DNA from: Methylococcaceae bacterium
GTDB taxonomy: Bacteria > Pseudomonadota > Gammaproteobacteria > Methylococcales > Methylomonadaceae
Reading direction: 5' to 3'
Assembly: GCA_016715325.1 (NCBI GenBank)
Contig: JADKAL010000004.1
Span: 186,001 to 250,000 of the forward strand
DNA length: 64,000 nucleotides
The translations under genes and the position numbers were made by a program. The notes under the pieces are model-generated. The model was not told where the DNA came from. It saw only the letters and a list, made by a program, of their open reading frames with translations, and searched no databases. This document shows, in pieces, positions 1 to 8,483 of this stretch (within the stretch, counting starts at the first letter, position 1; the number at the start of each line of letters is the position of its first letter).

Positions 1-2
1 AT

Positions 3-1370
3 CATCCGTGTTATTCGGAAGATGCGCACCATTATTTCGCCCGAATGCATGTCGCGGTGGCGCCTGCTTGTAACATCCAATGTCATTATTGCAACCGCAA
101 ATACGATTGCGCGAATGAGTCTCGCCCTGGTGTAGTCTCCGAGCTATTAACTCCAGATCAAGCCGTCAAAAAGACGATGGCGGTCGCTGCAAATATTCCG
201 CAGATGACGGTATTAGGTATTGCCGGTCCCGGCGATCCGTTGGCTAATCCCGAGCAAACCTTCGAAACCTTCCGTCAGTTAAGCCAGGATGCGCCGGATA
301 TTAAACTTTGCGTATCTACTAATGGCCTTGCCTTGCCCGCTTCGGTCGAAGAGCTTTCCAAACACAACATCGACCACGTCACCATTACCATTAACTGTGT
401 CGACCCTGAAGTCGGCGCGAAGATTTATCCGTGGATTTTCTGGGAAAACCGCCGGATTAAAGGTATCGAAGGCGCCAAAATTTTGATCGAGCAACAGCAA
501 AAAGGCCTGGAGATGCTGGTTGCCAAGGGGATTCTCGTTAAAGTGAATTCGGTGATGATTCCCGGCGTTAACGACAAACATTTGGCTGAAGTCAGCCGAA
601 TCGTTAAATCCAAAGGCGCATTCTTGCACAATGTAATGCCGCTCATCGCGGAAGCCGAACATGGCACTTTCTACGGTGTGATGGGTCAACGCGGACCGAC
701 ACCGGACGAGTTGATGGAATTGCAGGATTCCTGCTCCGGCGATATGAACATGATGCGCCATTGCCGCCAATGCCGCGCCGACGCGGTCGGCATGCTCGGT
801 GAAGATCGTGGCGATGAGTTCACTATGGATAAGATCGAGGATATGGAGATCGACTATCAAGCCGCTATGGAAAAACGTAAGGTCATTCATCAAGCGATTG
901 AAGCCGAAATGAACTCGAAGCGCGAAGCCAAGTCGGCAACACTTGCAAAACAGGTTGCGGAAGAAAAATTAACCACCCGGCCGGTGTTGATGGCGGTGGC
1001 GACCAGCGGCCAGGGCGTAATCAACGTCCACTTCGGCCATGCCAAGGAATTCCTGATTTACGAAGCCTCGCCGGAAGGCGTGCGCTTTATCAGCCATCGC
1101 AAAACCGATTTGTATTGCGGCGGAGATGAAACCTGCGGCGACGGCGAAAGCGTATTGCAACAAACCATCCGCGCGCTGGCAGGCTGCGAAACCGTATTGT
1201 GTTCGAAAATCGGCTACGAGCCTTGGGAAATGCTGGAGCAAGCGGGAATCATGCCGAATGGCGAACATGCAATGGAACCTATTGAGGAAGCCGTGATGGC
1301 GGTCTACAAGGAAATGGCTAAAGCCGGAAAACTGGATGAGATAAAGCCGGAACAACGCGCGACTGCATAG
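3..1370 (+). CDS. nifB: Nitrogenase FeMo-cofactor biosynthesis protein NifB (5' end outside window)
   Basis: NifB is the radical-SAM enzyme that builds NifB-co, the carbide-containing Fe-S precursor of the nitrogenase cofactor. The reading frame is open from base 3 and the residues before the first ATG (45) read HPCYSEDAHHYFAR, the conserved lead into the SAM domain, so the true start is outside the window. The CxxxCxxC cluster motif is at nt 69-92 (CNIQCHYC). A later CRQCRADAVGMLGED segment is also typical. After a linker rich in charged residues, the last ~120 residues form a NifX/NafY-like domain (starting near RPVLMAVATSGQG) that binds the cofactor precursor. This two-domain layout is usual in proteobacteria. 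A ferredoxin follows 10 bp downstream, as in Azotobacter-type nifB-fdxN-nifO-nifQ clusters. Confidence 0.97.
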   Translation, partial: HPCYSEDAHHYFARMHVAVAPACNIQCHYCNRKYDCANESRPGVVSELLTPDQAVKKTMAVAANIPQMTVLGIAGPGDPLANPEQTFETFRQLSQDAPDIKLCVSTNGLALPASVEELSKHNIDHVTITINCVDPEVGAKIYPWIFWENRRIKGIEGAKILIEQQQKGLEMLVAKGILVKVNSVMIPGVNDKHLAEVSRIVKSKGAFLHNVMPLIAEAEHGTFYGVMGQRGPTPDELMELQDSCSGDMNMMRHCRQCRADAVGMLGEDRGDEFTMDKIEDMEIDYQAAMEKRKVIHQAIEAEMNSKREAKSATLAKQVAEEKLTTRPVLMAVATSGQGVINVHFGHAKEFLIYEASPEGVRFISHRKTDLYCGGDETCGDGESVLQQTIRALAGCETVLCSKIGYEPWEMLEQAGIMPNGEHAMEPIEEAVMAVYKEMAKAGKLDEIKPEQRATA

Positions 1371-1380
1371 GAGAAATCTG

Positions 1381-1659
1381 ATGGCGCTCAAAATTATCAA
1401 TACTTGCGTTAACTGTTACGCCTGCGAACCTTTATGCCCTAGTCAGGCGATTTATAAAGCGGAAGCGCATTTTCTGATTAATCCCAGAAAATGTACGGAG
1501 TGCGAAGGGGACTTCGAAGAGGCACAATGCGCCAGCATTTGCCCGATTGAAGGCGCAATCTTGGATAAATTCGGTCTAGCGATCAATCCGCCTGGTTCGT
1601 TAACCGGCATTCCGCCGGAACGGATGGCGGAAGTGATGGCTGAATTACAAGCCCATTGA
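1381..1659 (+). CDS. fdxN: 2[4Fe-4S] ferredoxin, FdxN type, downstream of nifB
   Basis: A 92-residue low-potential ferredoxin. Cysteines 9, 12, 15 and 19 form a standard CxxCxxCxxxCP set. The second set, C38, C41, C50 and C54, has the enlarged CxxC-x8-CxxxCP spacing typical of nif-linked FdxN/FrxA proteins. It probably donates electrons to NifB (family knowledge). A GGAGA ribosome site lies just before the ATG, and its stop lies directly before nifO, so the genes are one transcription unit. Confidence 0.93.
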   Translation: MALKIINTCVNCYACEPLCPSQAIYKAEAHFLINPRKCTECEGDFEEAQCASICPIEGAILDKFGLAINPPGSLTGIPPERMAEVMAELQAH

Positions 1660-1664
1660 TTGCC

Positions 1665-2093
1665 ATGACTGTCGTGCATTTCTATGAAAAGCCGGGGTGT
1701 CTGACCAACGCCAAGCAAAAGCAATGGCTGGTGTCGGCAGGCTTAATGCTGATTGTGCATGATTTATTGCAGGAACCCTGGAAAGAAAACCGGCAAAAAT
1801 TGCGGGCCTTTTTCGGCGCCATGCCGGTCAAAGAGTGGTTCAATTCAAGCGCACCGGATATAAAAAACGGCAGTATTAACACTGATGAACTGGATGAAAT
1901 CCAAGCCATTGAGCTGATGGTTAACCAGCCTTTACTCATACGTCGCCCGCTTATCGAGATCGAAAATAAATTCTATGCCGGTTTCGATAGCGAACGCTTG
2001 AATGCCATCCACGATCTGTCCATAAAAATACCAGCTTCAGGCAGTACTGAAAGCTGCTCGAAACCGGCGCACCGGGAGGCCTGCCAGCCATGA
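1665..2093 (+). CDS. nifO: NifO-like protein, ArsC/thioredoxin fold
   Basis: About 142 residues, starting MTVVHFYEKPGCLTNAKQK, the arsenate-reductase-like (ArsC/Spx) fold with the active-site loop CLTN. NifO is reported to influence the balance between nitrate assimilation and nitrogen fixation, but its reaction is unknown. An in-frame TTG exists at 1656, but the ATG at 1665 is preferred because it begins the conserved beta strand. The 3' end overlaps the next gene by 4 bp (ATGA), indicating translational coupling. The NifO name rests on position (nifB-fdx-nifO order) plus fold. Confidence 0.82.
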   Translation: MTVVHFYEKPGCLTNAKQKQWLVSAGLMLIVHDLLQEPWKENRQKLRAFFGAMPVKEWFNSSAPDIKNGSINTDELDEIQAIELMVNQPLLIRRPLIEIENKFYAGFDSERLNAIHDLSIKIPASGSTESCSKPAHREACQP

Positions 2094-3370
2094 GCGCTTT
2101 CGCGCTGGAAAATACCGAAGGCAAACCGGTCGCAGTTGCCTTATCCGAACGTGTCCATTGGGTCGGCGCATTCGACCCGGACCTGAGGACTTTCGACATT
2201 ATCCTGAAGACAGCGAACGGCACCAGTTACAACGCCTACGTCGTGCGCGGCAATGCTGGCGTCGCTATTATCGACACCGTTAAAGAAGAGTTTGCCGATG
2301 AGTTTTTCGCGCGGCTGGAATCAATTGCCGATTATTCGGAAATCACAGTCATTGTTTTAAATCATCTGGAACCCGACCATACCGGCGCATTGCCGGAATT
2401 GATGAAAAGGGCGCCGCAGGCGCAGCTTTATATTTCCCAGAAAGCGCAATCGATGCTTAAGGGCTTGCTGAAACAAGACGAAATCAGTTTTATACCGGTG
2501 CTGACCGGCGATACGGTATCGCTAGGCGACCGTAGCCTTTATTTCCTGCATACCCCTTACCTGCATTGGCCGGATACCCAGTGTACGTATGTGCCGGAAG
2601 AAAAAACCTTATTTTCCGGCGATGTCTTCGGCTGTCACTTTTGCGACAAACGACTGTTCAACAATGAAACCGGCGATTTTAGGTTTTCCTTCGAATACTA
2701 CTACGCACATATCATGCGTCCGTTCAAGGAATATGTACTCCGGGCCTTGGAATTGATCGAGCCGTTACCGTTAAAGTTAATCGCCCCCACGCACGGCCCG
2801 ATTTTAAGGGACAGGCCTGAACGCTACATTCAGCGTTACCGGCAACTCTCCAGCCCAGGCTTACATAGCGAACTCAGCCCCAATCAGAAAACCTTGCTGA
2901 TTTTTTATATTAGCTCTTACGGCAATACCCGCAGAATGGCGGAGGCGATCTATAAAGGCGCAATGCAAGTCCAAGATGTGCGGGTGTCGTTATACGACCT
3001 TGAAGGCGGGGAAGTTTCACCCTTCGTCGACCTAATCGAAGACGCCGACGGCCTGATTCTGGGTACGCCGACCATCAACGGCGATGCGCCTAAACCGATT
3101 TGGGATTTATTGTCGTCGCTTACCGTGGTTAACCTAAAAAGCAAATTGGGCGGCGTATTCGGCTCTTACGGCTGGACCGGGGAAGGCGTCCGTTTAGTGG
3201 AAGACAGACTGCGCGGATTGAAGCTACGCGTTCCCATTCCCGGTTTGCGTGTGAAGCTCATCCCCACCGTCGATGAAATCATGGAATGCGAAGCCTTTGG
3301 GCTGGAACTCGCCCAGGAACTGATGGGTTTGCGGGAAAACAAAATCATTAACTTTGCAGATTTGGCTTAA
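2090..3370 (+). CDS. Flavodiiron protein (A-type flavoprotein)
   Basis: A 426-residue two-domain flavodiiron protein. The N-terminal metallo-beta-lactamase-like domain carries the diiron ligand motif H92-x-E94-x-D96-H97 (NHLEPDHTGALPEL), with later ligands expected in SGDVFGCH and APTHGP. The C-terminal flavodoxin domain begins about residue 265 with the FMN-binding loop SSYGNTRRMAEA. These enzymes reduce O2 to water and/or NO to N2O in the cytoplasm. There is no extra rubredoxin domain, so electrons must come from a separate donor; the neighbouring ferredoxins are candidates (inference). Its coupling to nifO suggests a role in keeping nitrogenase oxygen-free. Confidence 0.93.
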   Translation: MSAFALENTEGKPVAVALSERVHWVGAFDPDLRTFDIILKTANGTSYNAYVVRGNAGVAIIDTVKEEFADEFFARLESIADYSEITVIVLNHLEPDHTGALPELMKRAPQAQLYISQKAQSMLKGLLKQDEISFIPVLTGDTVSLGDRSLYFLHTPYLHWPDTQCTYVPEEKTLFSGDVFGCHFCDKRLFNNETGDFRFSFEYYYAHIMRPFKEYVLRALELIEPLPLKLIAPTHGPILRDRPERYIQRYRQLSSPGLHSELSPNQKTLLIFYISSYGNTRRMAEAIYKGAMQVQDVRVSLYDLEGGEVSPFVDLIEDADGLILGTPTINGDAPKPIWDLLSSLTVVNLKSKLGGVFGSYGWTGEGVRLVEDRLRGLKLRVPIPGLRVKLIPTVDEIMECEAFGLELAQELMGLRENKIINFADLA

Positions 3371-3413
3371 TACGGCGACAAACGAATTTCGCAGCGTTAA
3401 CAACCAGGAATGA

Positions 3414-3842
<429 letters not shown>

Positions 3843-3859
3843 ACTAGAGGAGAAAGATT

Positions 3860-4210
3860 ATGGCCTTAGTGACATTTACCAATAAAGAATACCGCGATAA
3901 AACCGTTTACGCGGTGGCGGGCAGCCACACCCAAAGCCTGTTAAAACTGGCTTTGGAAAACAAAATCCCCATCGACTTCTCGTGTGAAGACGGCGAATGC
4001 GGAACCTGCGCAGTAAAGGTAACCAGCATCGACAAAAAGATTCAGCGCATGGGCGGCACCATGACCGAAAAGGAAAAAGCATTGCTAAAAGAACTCGGCA
4101 AAGTCAGCCAGGAAGAACTGGAGCAAATGATCGTTAACGACCTGCCGCCGACTTGGCGGCTGGCTTGCCAGATGATCGTCCGCGATGAAGATATCCGGGT
4201 TGAATATTAA
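3860..4210 (+). CDS. FeSII (Shethna protein II)-like [2Fe-2S] protein
   Basis: A 116-residue [2Fe-2S] protein with ligands C42, C47, C50 and C103. Unlike ordinary ferredoxins it has a ~40-residue helical insertion (residues 58-97, including MGGTMTEKEKALLKELGK) before DLPPTWRLACQMIVRDEDI. That insertion and the DLPPT-RLACQ-IV-DED block are the hallmark of Azotobacter FeSII, which locks the MoFe and Fe proteins into an inactive, oxygen-stable complex upon oxidation (established for Azotobacter). The insertion carries the protein-contact lysines in the known system. Placement in a nif cluster beside a flavodiiron protein supports a nitrogenase protection role. Confidence 0.9.
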   Translation: MALVTFTNKEYRDKTVYAVAGSHTQSLLKLALENKIPIDFSCEDGECGTCAVKVTSIDKKIQRMGGTMTEKEKALLKELGKVSQEELEQMIVNDLPPTWRLACQMIVRDEDIRVEY

Positions 4211-4264
4211 AAGCTTATCAACGGCAGCTACTACTGCCTTTGTTGGCTTTTGTTTTTAAAACCG

Positions 4265-4339
4265 TTCGTCCTCGACTGCATGGATGCAGGAGCTAGCGCA
4301 ACGCATAGAGCAGTTGACGAGAGCTTGTCGAAGGACGAA
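4265..4339. repeat. Short dispersed repeat with terminal inverted repeats (first copy)
   Basis: A ~75 bp unit that begins TTCGTCCTCGAC and ends GTCGAAGGACGAA, near-perfect inverted ends. Inside it reads TGCATGGATGCAGGAG and GAGCTTGTCGAA. A second, diverged copy lies at 7574-7655. The unit resembles REP/MITE-like intergenic repeats. Confidence 0.75.
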
Positions 4340-4357
4340 TAACTAATTGAATATTTA

Positions 4358-4948
4358 ATGATGTCCTGCCCGGCCTTAAAAGACAATCTAACACCGCTAA
4401 CGCGCCAGCAGCATTATGACAACCTGCTGGCCTGCGCTAACAACTCCTCCAATAGCCGCTGGCTGGCGCAGATCATCGCCAGTTGGCAGGTCGGCGAAGG
4501 TGTGTTACCCCGCTGGCTGGGTTTAAACGAGAAGGAATTTGCTGTTCTGCTTGCCTGTTATTTTCCAGGCTATCCGCTCAAGCCTAACGCGCCTTCCGGT
4601 AAAATCCTGGATTTTAGCCGCATGCTGGAAAAGCACGATCTTGAAAAATACCTCAGACATTATGCCGCCCTCCCCTTACCTGAAAGCGAATGGCTGATCG
4701 CCCTGATCGTCGCCGCCTGCCTCGGCAACGACCATCTCTGGCAGGATTTAGGCCTGTTCAGCCGCAGCGAGCTCTCCGCCCTGTTGCAACACAACTTTCC
4801 GGAGATGGCGGCAAGGAACAATAAAGATATGAAGTGGAAAAAGTTTATCTATAAACAACTTTGTGAGGAAGAAGGTTTGTATGTTTGCCGCGCGCCGTCG
4901 TGTGAGGTTTGTAAGGATTATCCGATTTGTTTTGGGAAAGAGGAATAA
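4358..4948 (+). CDS. nifQ: Nitrogenase molybdenum donor protein NifQ
   Basis: A 196-residue protein ending in the NifQ signature C-x4-C-x2-C-x5-C (CRAPSCEVCKDYPIC), which binds a Mo-Fe-S cluster and hands molybdenum to NifEN/NifH for cofactor assembly. The N-terminal part is helical and less conserved, normal for the family. It is separated from the FeSII gene by a repeat-bearing 147 bp gap, so it may have its own promoter. It closes the nif block. Confidence 0.94.
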   Translation: MMSCPALKDNLTPLTRQQHYDNLLACANNSSNSRWLAQIIASWQVGEGVLPRWLGLNEKEFAVLLACYFPGYPLKPNAPSGKILDFSRMLEKHDLEKYLRHYAALPLPESEWLIALIVAACLGNDHLWQDLGLFSRSELSALLQHNFPEMAARNNKDMKWKKFIYKQLCEEEGLYVCRAPSCEVCKDYPICFGKEE

Positions 4949-4954
4949 AGGGAG

Positions 4955-5251
4955 TTATTTATCAATTCTGGATAGCCAGTAACCCGGTTTCCGGTGAAGA
5001 TGCATAATAGCAACAACAATAATTTTATCGGTATCAATCCCATATTAAATACCGTAAGGGAATCGCTTAACTAAACAACGACGAATGTCGTCATTTATAC
5101 GAACGAAAGATTCATGATAGGCGGCAATTCTTCATAATGAAGCGTCTATTTCGTTCAAAAACCTTAAGCCAAGAGATGTTTGCTGCGTTTCATACCATTT
5201 ATAAGCTTCGTCTAATTCAGCTTGAGCAATCGCCAAAAATTCAATTTTCAT
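4955..5251 (-). pseudogene. RelE/ParE-family toxin, disrupted by two in-frame stops
   Basis: The frame starts with ATG at 5251, overlapping the antitoxin stop by 4 bp (ATGA). It reads MKIEFLAIAQAELDEAYKWYE, the start of a RelE/ParE toxin. A TGA at 5134-5132 replaces codon 40, where relatives usually have arginine. A TAA at 5047-5045 replaces codon 69, after KRFPYGI. Between and after the stops the same frame still encodes the family: RIAAYHESFVRINDDIRRC, then YGIDTDKIIVVAIMHLHRKP. With readthrough the product would be 98 residues, the normal length. No frameshift is needed, so this is a recent inactivation by point mutation. Confidence 0.85.
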
Positions 5252-5460
5252 TTGTACTTTTGCATGACCGCTTCATAACTTACGGTAAGTTGTTCACCAT
5301 TCTTATAAGCTTGCCATCTAGCTTGCGCTTTTTTACCCCACACCGCATCGATTTCAGGGTTAGGCACATCCAGTTCTGCAAGCAATAGTTCAGCTAAATG
5401 CAATTTTTCCAGCGGCGGCAGCTGGTTGATTTGATTCATCAGCTCTTGGTTGATTTGCAT
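5248..5460 (-). CDS. Addiction module antitoxin (ParE/RelE partner)
   Basis: A 70-residue protein, MQINQELMNQINQLPPLEKL, matching the addiction-module component family (TIGR02574 type) that pairs with RelE/ParE toxins. A good AGGAGAG ribosome site lies 5 bp before the ATG at 5460; the longer frame from 5490 lacks one. The C-terminal region (AVWGKKAQARWQAYKNGE) is the usual toxin-wrapping segment. Its toxin partner, coupled by ATGA, has two stop codons, so the antitoxin is now an orphan. Confidence 0.85.
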   Translation of the reverse strand: MQINQELMNQINQLPPLEKLHLAELLLAELDVPNPEIDAVWGKKAQARWQAYKNGEQLTVSYEAVMQKYK

Positions 5461-5582
5461 AGAGTCTCTCCTGTCAAATAGTGTTGGCAATTTGATGTAT
5501 TTTAAAGAAGTTTGATCAATTGGATGGTTTTAATTTGGAATTGATGGAAATTGATTGAATCCGATTTTTGATTTTTTGATGA

Positions 5583-5619
5583 TTCCGTTCATGGTGAGCC
5601 TGTCGAACCATGAGCGGAA
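5583..5619. repeat. REP-like hairpin
   Basis: Imperfect inverted repeat TTCCGTTCATGGT ... ACCATGAGCGGAA around the core GAGCCTGTCGA. The same GAGC(C/T)TGTCGAA core occurs in the repeats at 4265, 7574 and 17318. It sits 120 bp upstream of the antitoxin start. Confidence 0.7.
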
Positions 5620-5630
5620 TTATAATGTTG

Positions 5631-5795
5631 TGTCGTTATCGCGACTGATTATTTTAATGCCGGTTCCCGCACCAGCGGGCGTGATAGTTTTCTTTGCATG
5701 TCCAAAGAAAAGTATCCAAAAGAAACGACCCCCGGATGCCGCTTATCTCCTGCGTTCCTCAGTTTTGACGGTCATAGGCGAACAGGACACCTCTT
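5631..5795 (+). repeat. Long dispersed repeat, copy A (partial)
   Basis: Begins TGTGTCGTTATCGCGAC and continues through CCGGTTCCCGCACCAGCGGG and TGCGTTCCTCAGTTTTGACG. The same block recurs at 7790-8070 and, inverted, at 12137-12422. It contains apparent short reading frames in both directions that are artefacts of the repeat. Copy A lacks the 3' half present in the other two. Confidence 0.85.
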
Positions 5796-5850
5796 TCACA
5801 TATTTCTGGCGAATATTTGATTGTCGTTTTCATTACTCCATCCGCTCAGA

Positions 5851-7074
5851 TTATGGAGTCTCCGACAAACTTGGGGCGATTAAGTTTGGGCGTATTGCCA
5901 AAAACCCTTTTCTAATCAGAATATGAATACGCTGCAGGAAATACTTAACGTATCTGACTAGAATTAGAATTAATCGCACTGTAGGTGAAGACCAGACATA
6001 AAGCGACTGTCGGGGTATTAGGGTAACATCTCCGCTGAGCTTATATCGCAGTAGACCGCCTCCCCAATTTATGCCATTGATATGGCTACTCTCAAAAGCA
6101 TGGCGTACGACTTCGGCATTTGCAATAGTACCGGGACTATAGCGCAACCATTTAGGTGATGTCCGGTTGGTCAGTACCAAATATTCATTATTCATCAACA
6201 AGCAAAGCGCGAATGCTGCGAGTTCACCATTGAGGTAAATGCACAATAAATCGATTAAATTTTGTTGGATGTACTCTTTCATGAATGCGATGTAATAGCT
6301 TTCTTCATTCGTGTCATCCATTAAAGATTTTTTGAATTTTTGATAGTCGCGTTGACGACAAATTTCCTGTATTTTCGGGAGAAGTTTCAGAATTTGTTCA
6401 GGATCTCGTATCCATTCCTCAACCATTTGGATGCCTTCGCGCTGGATTCGATGGTGAGCCTTGATAATTACCGCACGTGTATTTTGAGAAAGATAATTCT
6501 TTAGGGAAGCACCGGATTTAAAAATTAAGTGAGGCACCGGTTCTGTTAATACGGTTTTACAGGGTGTCCGAATTTTTACTAGGTAATCTACGACTGAATC
6601 TGGGCATAGTAGGTCATGAATTTCCATACACCAAGGGCCACCAAAGCTCTCAACGGTGTTCCATATTGTTTGCGCGAGCATTTCTGCGGCATGTTCGTCT
6701 AATGCCGCGAAACCAACAGAATCTGCGCAGGGGCCTATAGGTCTACCTATTCGCCAAATCCCAAATCGTCGATATCGTGTTAAAACAACTGAGGCAACAA
6801 TATGACCGTTTTTTTTTACGAGTATGCCCCAAGGTTCATAGTCAGTGTGTGTTTCCATCCAGATTAACAAACTCGCCCAGCGCCCTGCCACCGGTGTTTC
6901 TAACCTATTGAAAATATATTCAAAGCTGGATGCCTGCCTTTGCAATTGCGATTTGCCAATCAAAATCTGAGTGATAAATTTAGTATTCGCTTTAATACTA
7001 TCGTATTGAAGGTGTGGAAGTTGGGTAATTTCCTTTTGTAACGCTTTCTGAGTTTTTGTTAGTGTAAATGTCAT
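5851..7074 (-). CDS. GNAT acyltransferase of the BioF2/FemAB (CelD-like) type
   Basis: A 407-residue cytoplasmic protein with an N-terminal ~170 residues and a C-terminal GNAT-type acyltransferase fold of the Acetyltransf_6/BioF2-like family; the block LLCIYLNGELAAFALCLLMN followed by SPGTIANAEVVRHAFESSHINGINWGGG is characteristic. Related proteins act in exopolysaccharide or cell-wall peptide modification, adding acyl or aminoacyl groups. No substrate can be assigned. An AGGGAG ribosome site precedes the ATG by 5 bp. It stands alone: the next gene on either side is over 350 bp away, separated by repeats. Its A+T-rich composition differs from the nif genes, a possible sign of transfer. Confidence 0.72.
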   Translation of the reverse strand: MTFTLTKTQKALQKEITQLPHLQYDSIKANTKFITQILIGKSQLQRQASSFEYIFNRLETPVAGRWASLLIWMETHTDYEPWGILVKKNGHIVASVVLTRYRRFGIWRIGRPIGPCADSVGFAALDEHAAEMLAQTIWNTVESFGGPWCMEIHDLLCPDSVVDYLVKIRTPCKTVLTEPVPHLIFKSGASLKNYLSQNTRAVIIKAHHRIQREGIQMVEEWIRDPEQILKLLPKIQEICRQRDYQKFKKSLMDDTNEESYYIAFMKEYIQQNLIDLLCIYLNGELAAFALCLLMNNEYLVLTNRTSPKWLRYSPGTIANAEVVRHAFESSHINGINWGGGLLRYKLSGDVTLIPRQSLYVWSSPTVRLILILVRYVKYFLQRIHILIRKGFLAIRPNLIAPSLSETP

Positions 7075-7573
7075 TTCTACTCCCTATTTGGGTAAATGAG
7101 TTTTCAACCTCCCTGCCAACAAAGAGTTAAATAGGTTAAGAAATTATTACTGTCTTTGCTGGAGACCCCTTTATAAACATAAACTTATAGCGGACTATTT
7201 GTTGTAGCTTTCTTTCCTATATTGCGAACTTAATCGGACACAATGGTTGATACAAATGAAAGCAATCTAATTCAATTAAAAAATCAATGCTTTATAAGTG
7301 CCTTAAATGTACTTTTTTCCCATGGTTGAATTTTACTTTCTGGTATTAAACAGACATCTTGATCTTAATGAGTTGCTTAATGTTTTTACCTTGGCTAAAT
7401 CTAACGTAATTATTGAGGTGTTATTTAAAATACTTCAAAGATTAATTATGTATAGCCTTGTCTTGAAAGATACAGACTTAGCTTGATTTTATCTGTATGG
7501 TAACTAACATAACTTTTATAAATAAAGATCATATTTCACCCTCATTATTAATCCGGCCTTATGAAGTCTTAAT

Positions 7574-7655
7574 TTCCGTTCGCCTTCGACTGCACGGATG
7601 CAGGAGGTAGAGCAACGCAGGTAGCAGTTGCCGAGAGCCTGTCGAAAGGCTTTAT
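7574..7655. repeat. Short dispersed repeat (second copy)
   Basis: Reads CCGTTCGCCTTCGACTGCAC then GGATGCAGGAGGTAGAGCAACGC and CGAGAGCCTGTCGAAAGG, aligned base for base with large parts of 4264-4338. Sequence immediately beyond it (to about 7695) resembles 20318-20406. Confidence 0.75.
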
Positions 7656-7789
7656 TTGCTTCGACTAGGTCAACACGAGCTGTTTAAACAATTAAGGGCC
7701 GGATCAATAGTTCTATAGCGCGACTGGTTTGGCCGACCAGCACTCTGAACTTGTCGAAGGATAAATAACATAAACTTAGATTTATCTAA

Positions 7790-8070
7790 TGTGTCGGTAT
7801 CGCGACGATGATTTGAATCGGGTTCTCGCACCCGAAGGCAAGTTTTTTCTTTGCTCGGCCAAAGTAAAAAAACCAAAAGAAAGGCTGCCCGAATGTCGCT
7901 TGCTTCCTGCGTTCCTCAGTTTTGACGGGGGTTGCACCCAAAGGGCATAAACCGGAAGGGACTTCCTGTCCCTCCGGCAACGTGCGGCATCCCTGCCGCC
8001 CCCCCTATCGGGCTATTCCCGCCAAAATTTTCTGTACTCGGCGCGGCAAAACGGGAAGTCCATTCTGTTA
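7790..8070 (+). repeat. Long dispersed repeat, copy B (near full length)
   Basis: Starts AATGTGTCGGTATCGCGAC and includes TGCGTTCCTCAGTTTTGACG, GGAAGGGACTTCCTGTCCCT and GTACTCGGCGCGGCAAAACG. It matches the inverted copy at 12137-12422 over about 280 bp with many substitutions. The palindromic GGAAGGGACTTCCTGTCCCTCC core is a conserved feature. Confidence 0.85.
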
Positions 8071-8483
8071 GCTTTGTGATGGATTAGACACACAAAACGT
8101 CTAAATTTACAGGTAAGTAACGTATTTGCGAGTGTCGTAATCCACCATCTTGAAGATCATCACATGCGGCGGGATACGCCGCGCCCTACAGCTAACACGA
8201 CTTACGAGGTGAGGTAATAGCTTGACTTCATCCTGCTGATTTCATTATCCGAAACTTTTAATCTGTGAAGATTGGCATACCGGAAAATCAAAATAGCTTT
8301 AAAACAATGTTTTATTTATAAATTTTAATCTGTCATAGGCTCGTAACACTAATCAAGTAAAAAAGTCGCATCCAGCCAGGTGGATTGCGGATGCTACATC
8401 GGTTGGACAATAACATTACCTTGCATCACGTCATTTGGGTAATGCCTTAATAAGAATCGCTAACTTAGGAGTTTGAGATACAT

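Larger units (their letters stand above)
7075..8483. other. 1.4 kb intergenic region, repeats only
   Basis: No convincing gene was found. The first ~480 bp (7075-7555) is A+T-rich and could be promoter or decayed sequence. It then holds a repeat copy at 7574-7655, a long dispersed repeat at 7790-8070, and a GCGGCGGGATACGCCGCGCC inverted repeat near 8166-8185. The last 250 bp lead into the PhoX-like gene, and an AGGAG site is at 8468. Confidence 0.7.

Noticed and set aside
5555..5926. 123-codon plus-strand frame
   Set aside because: It runs through a REP hairpin and the dispersed repeat and into the antisense of the acyltransferase gene; no start signal or domain.
7670..7980. Two minus-strand frames with proline- and arginine-rich products
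   Set aside because: Both are translations of the dispersed repeat copy B.
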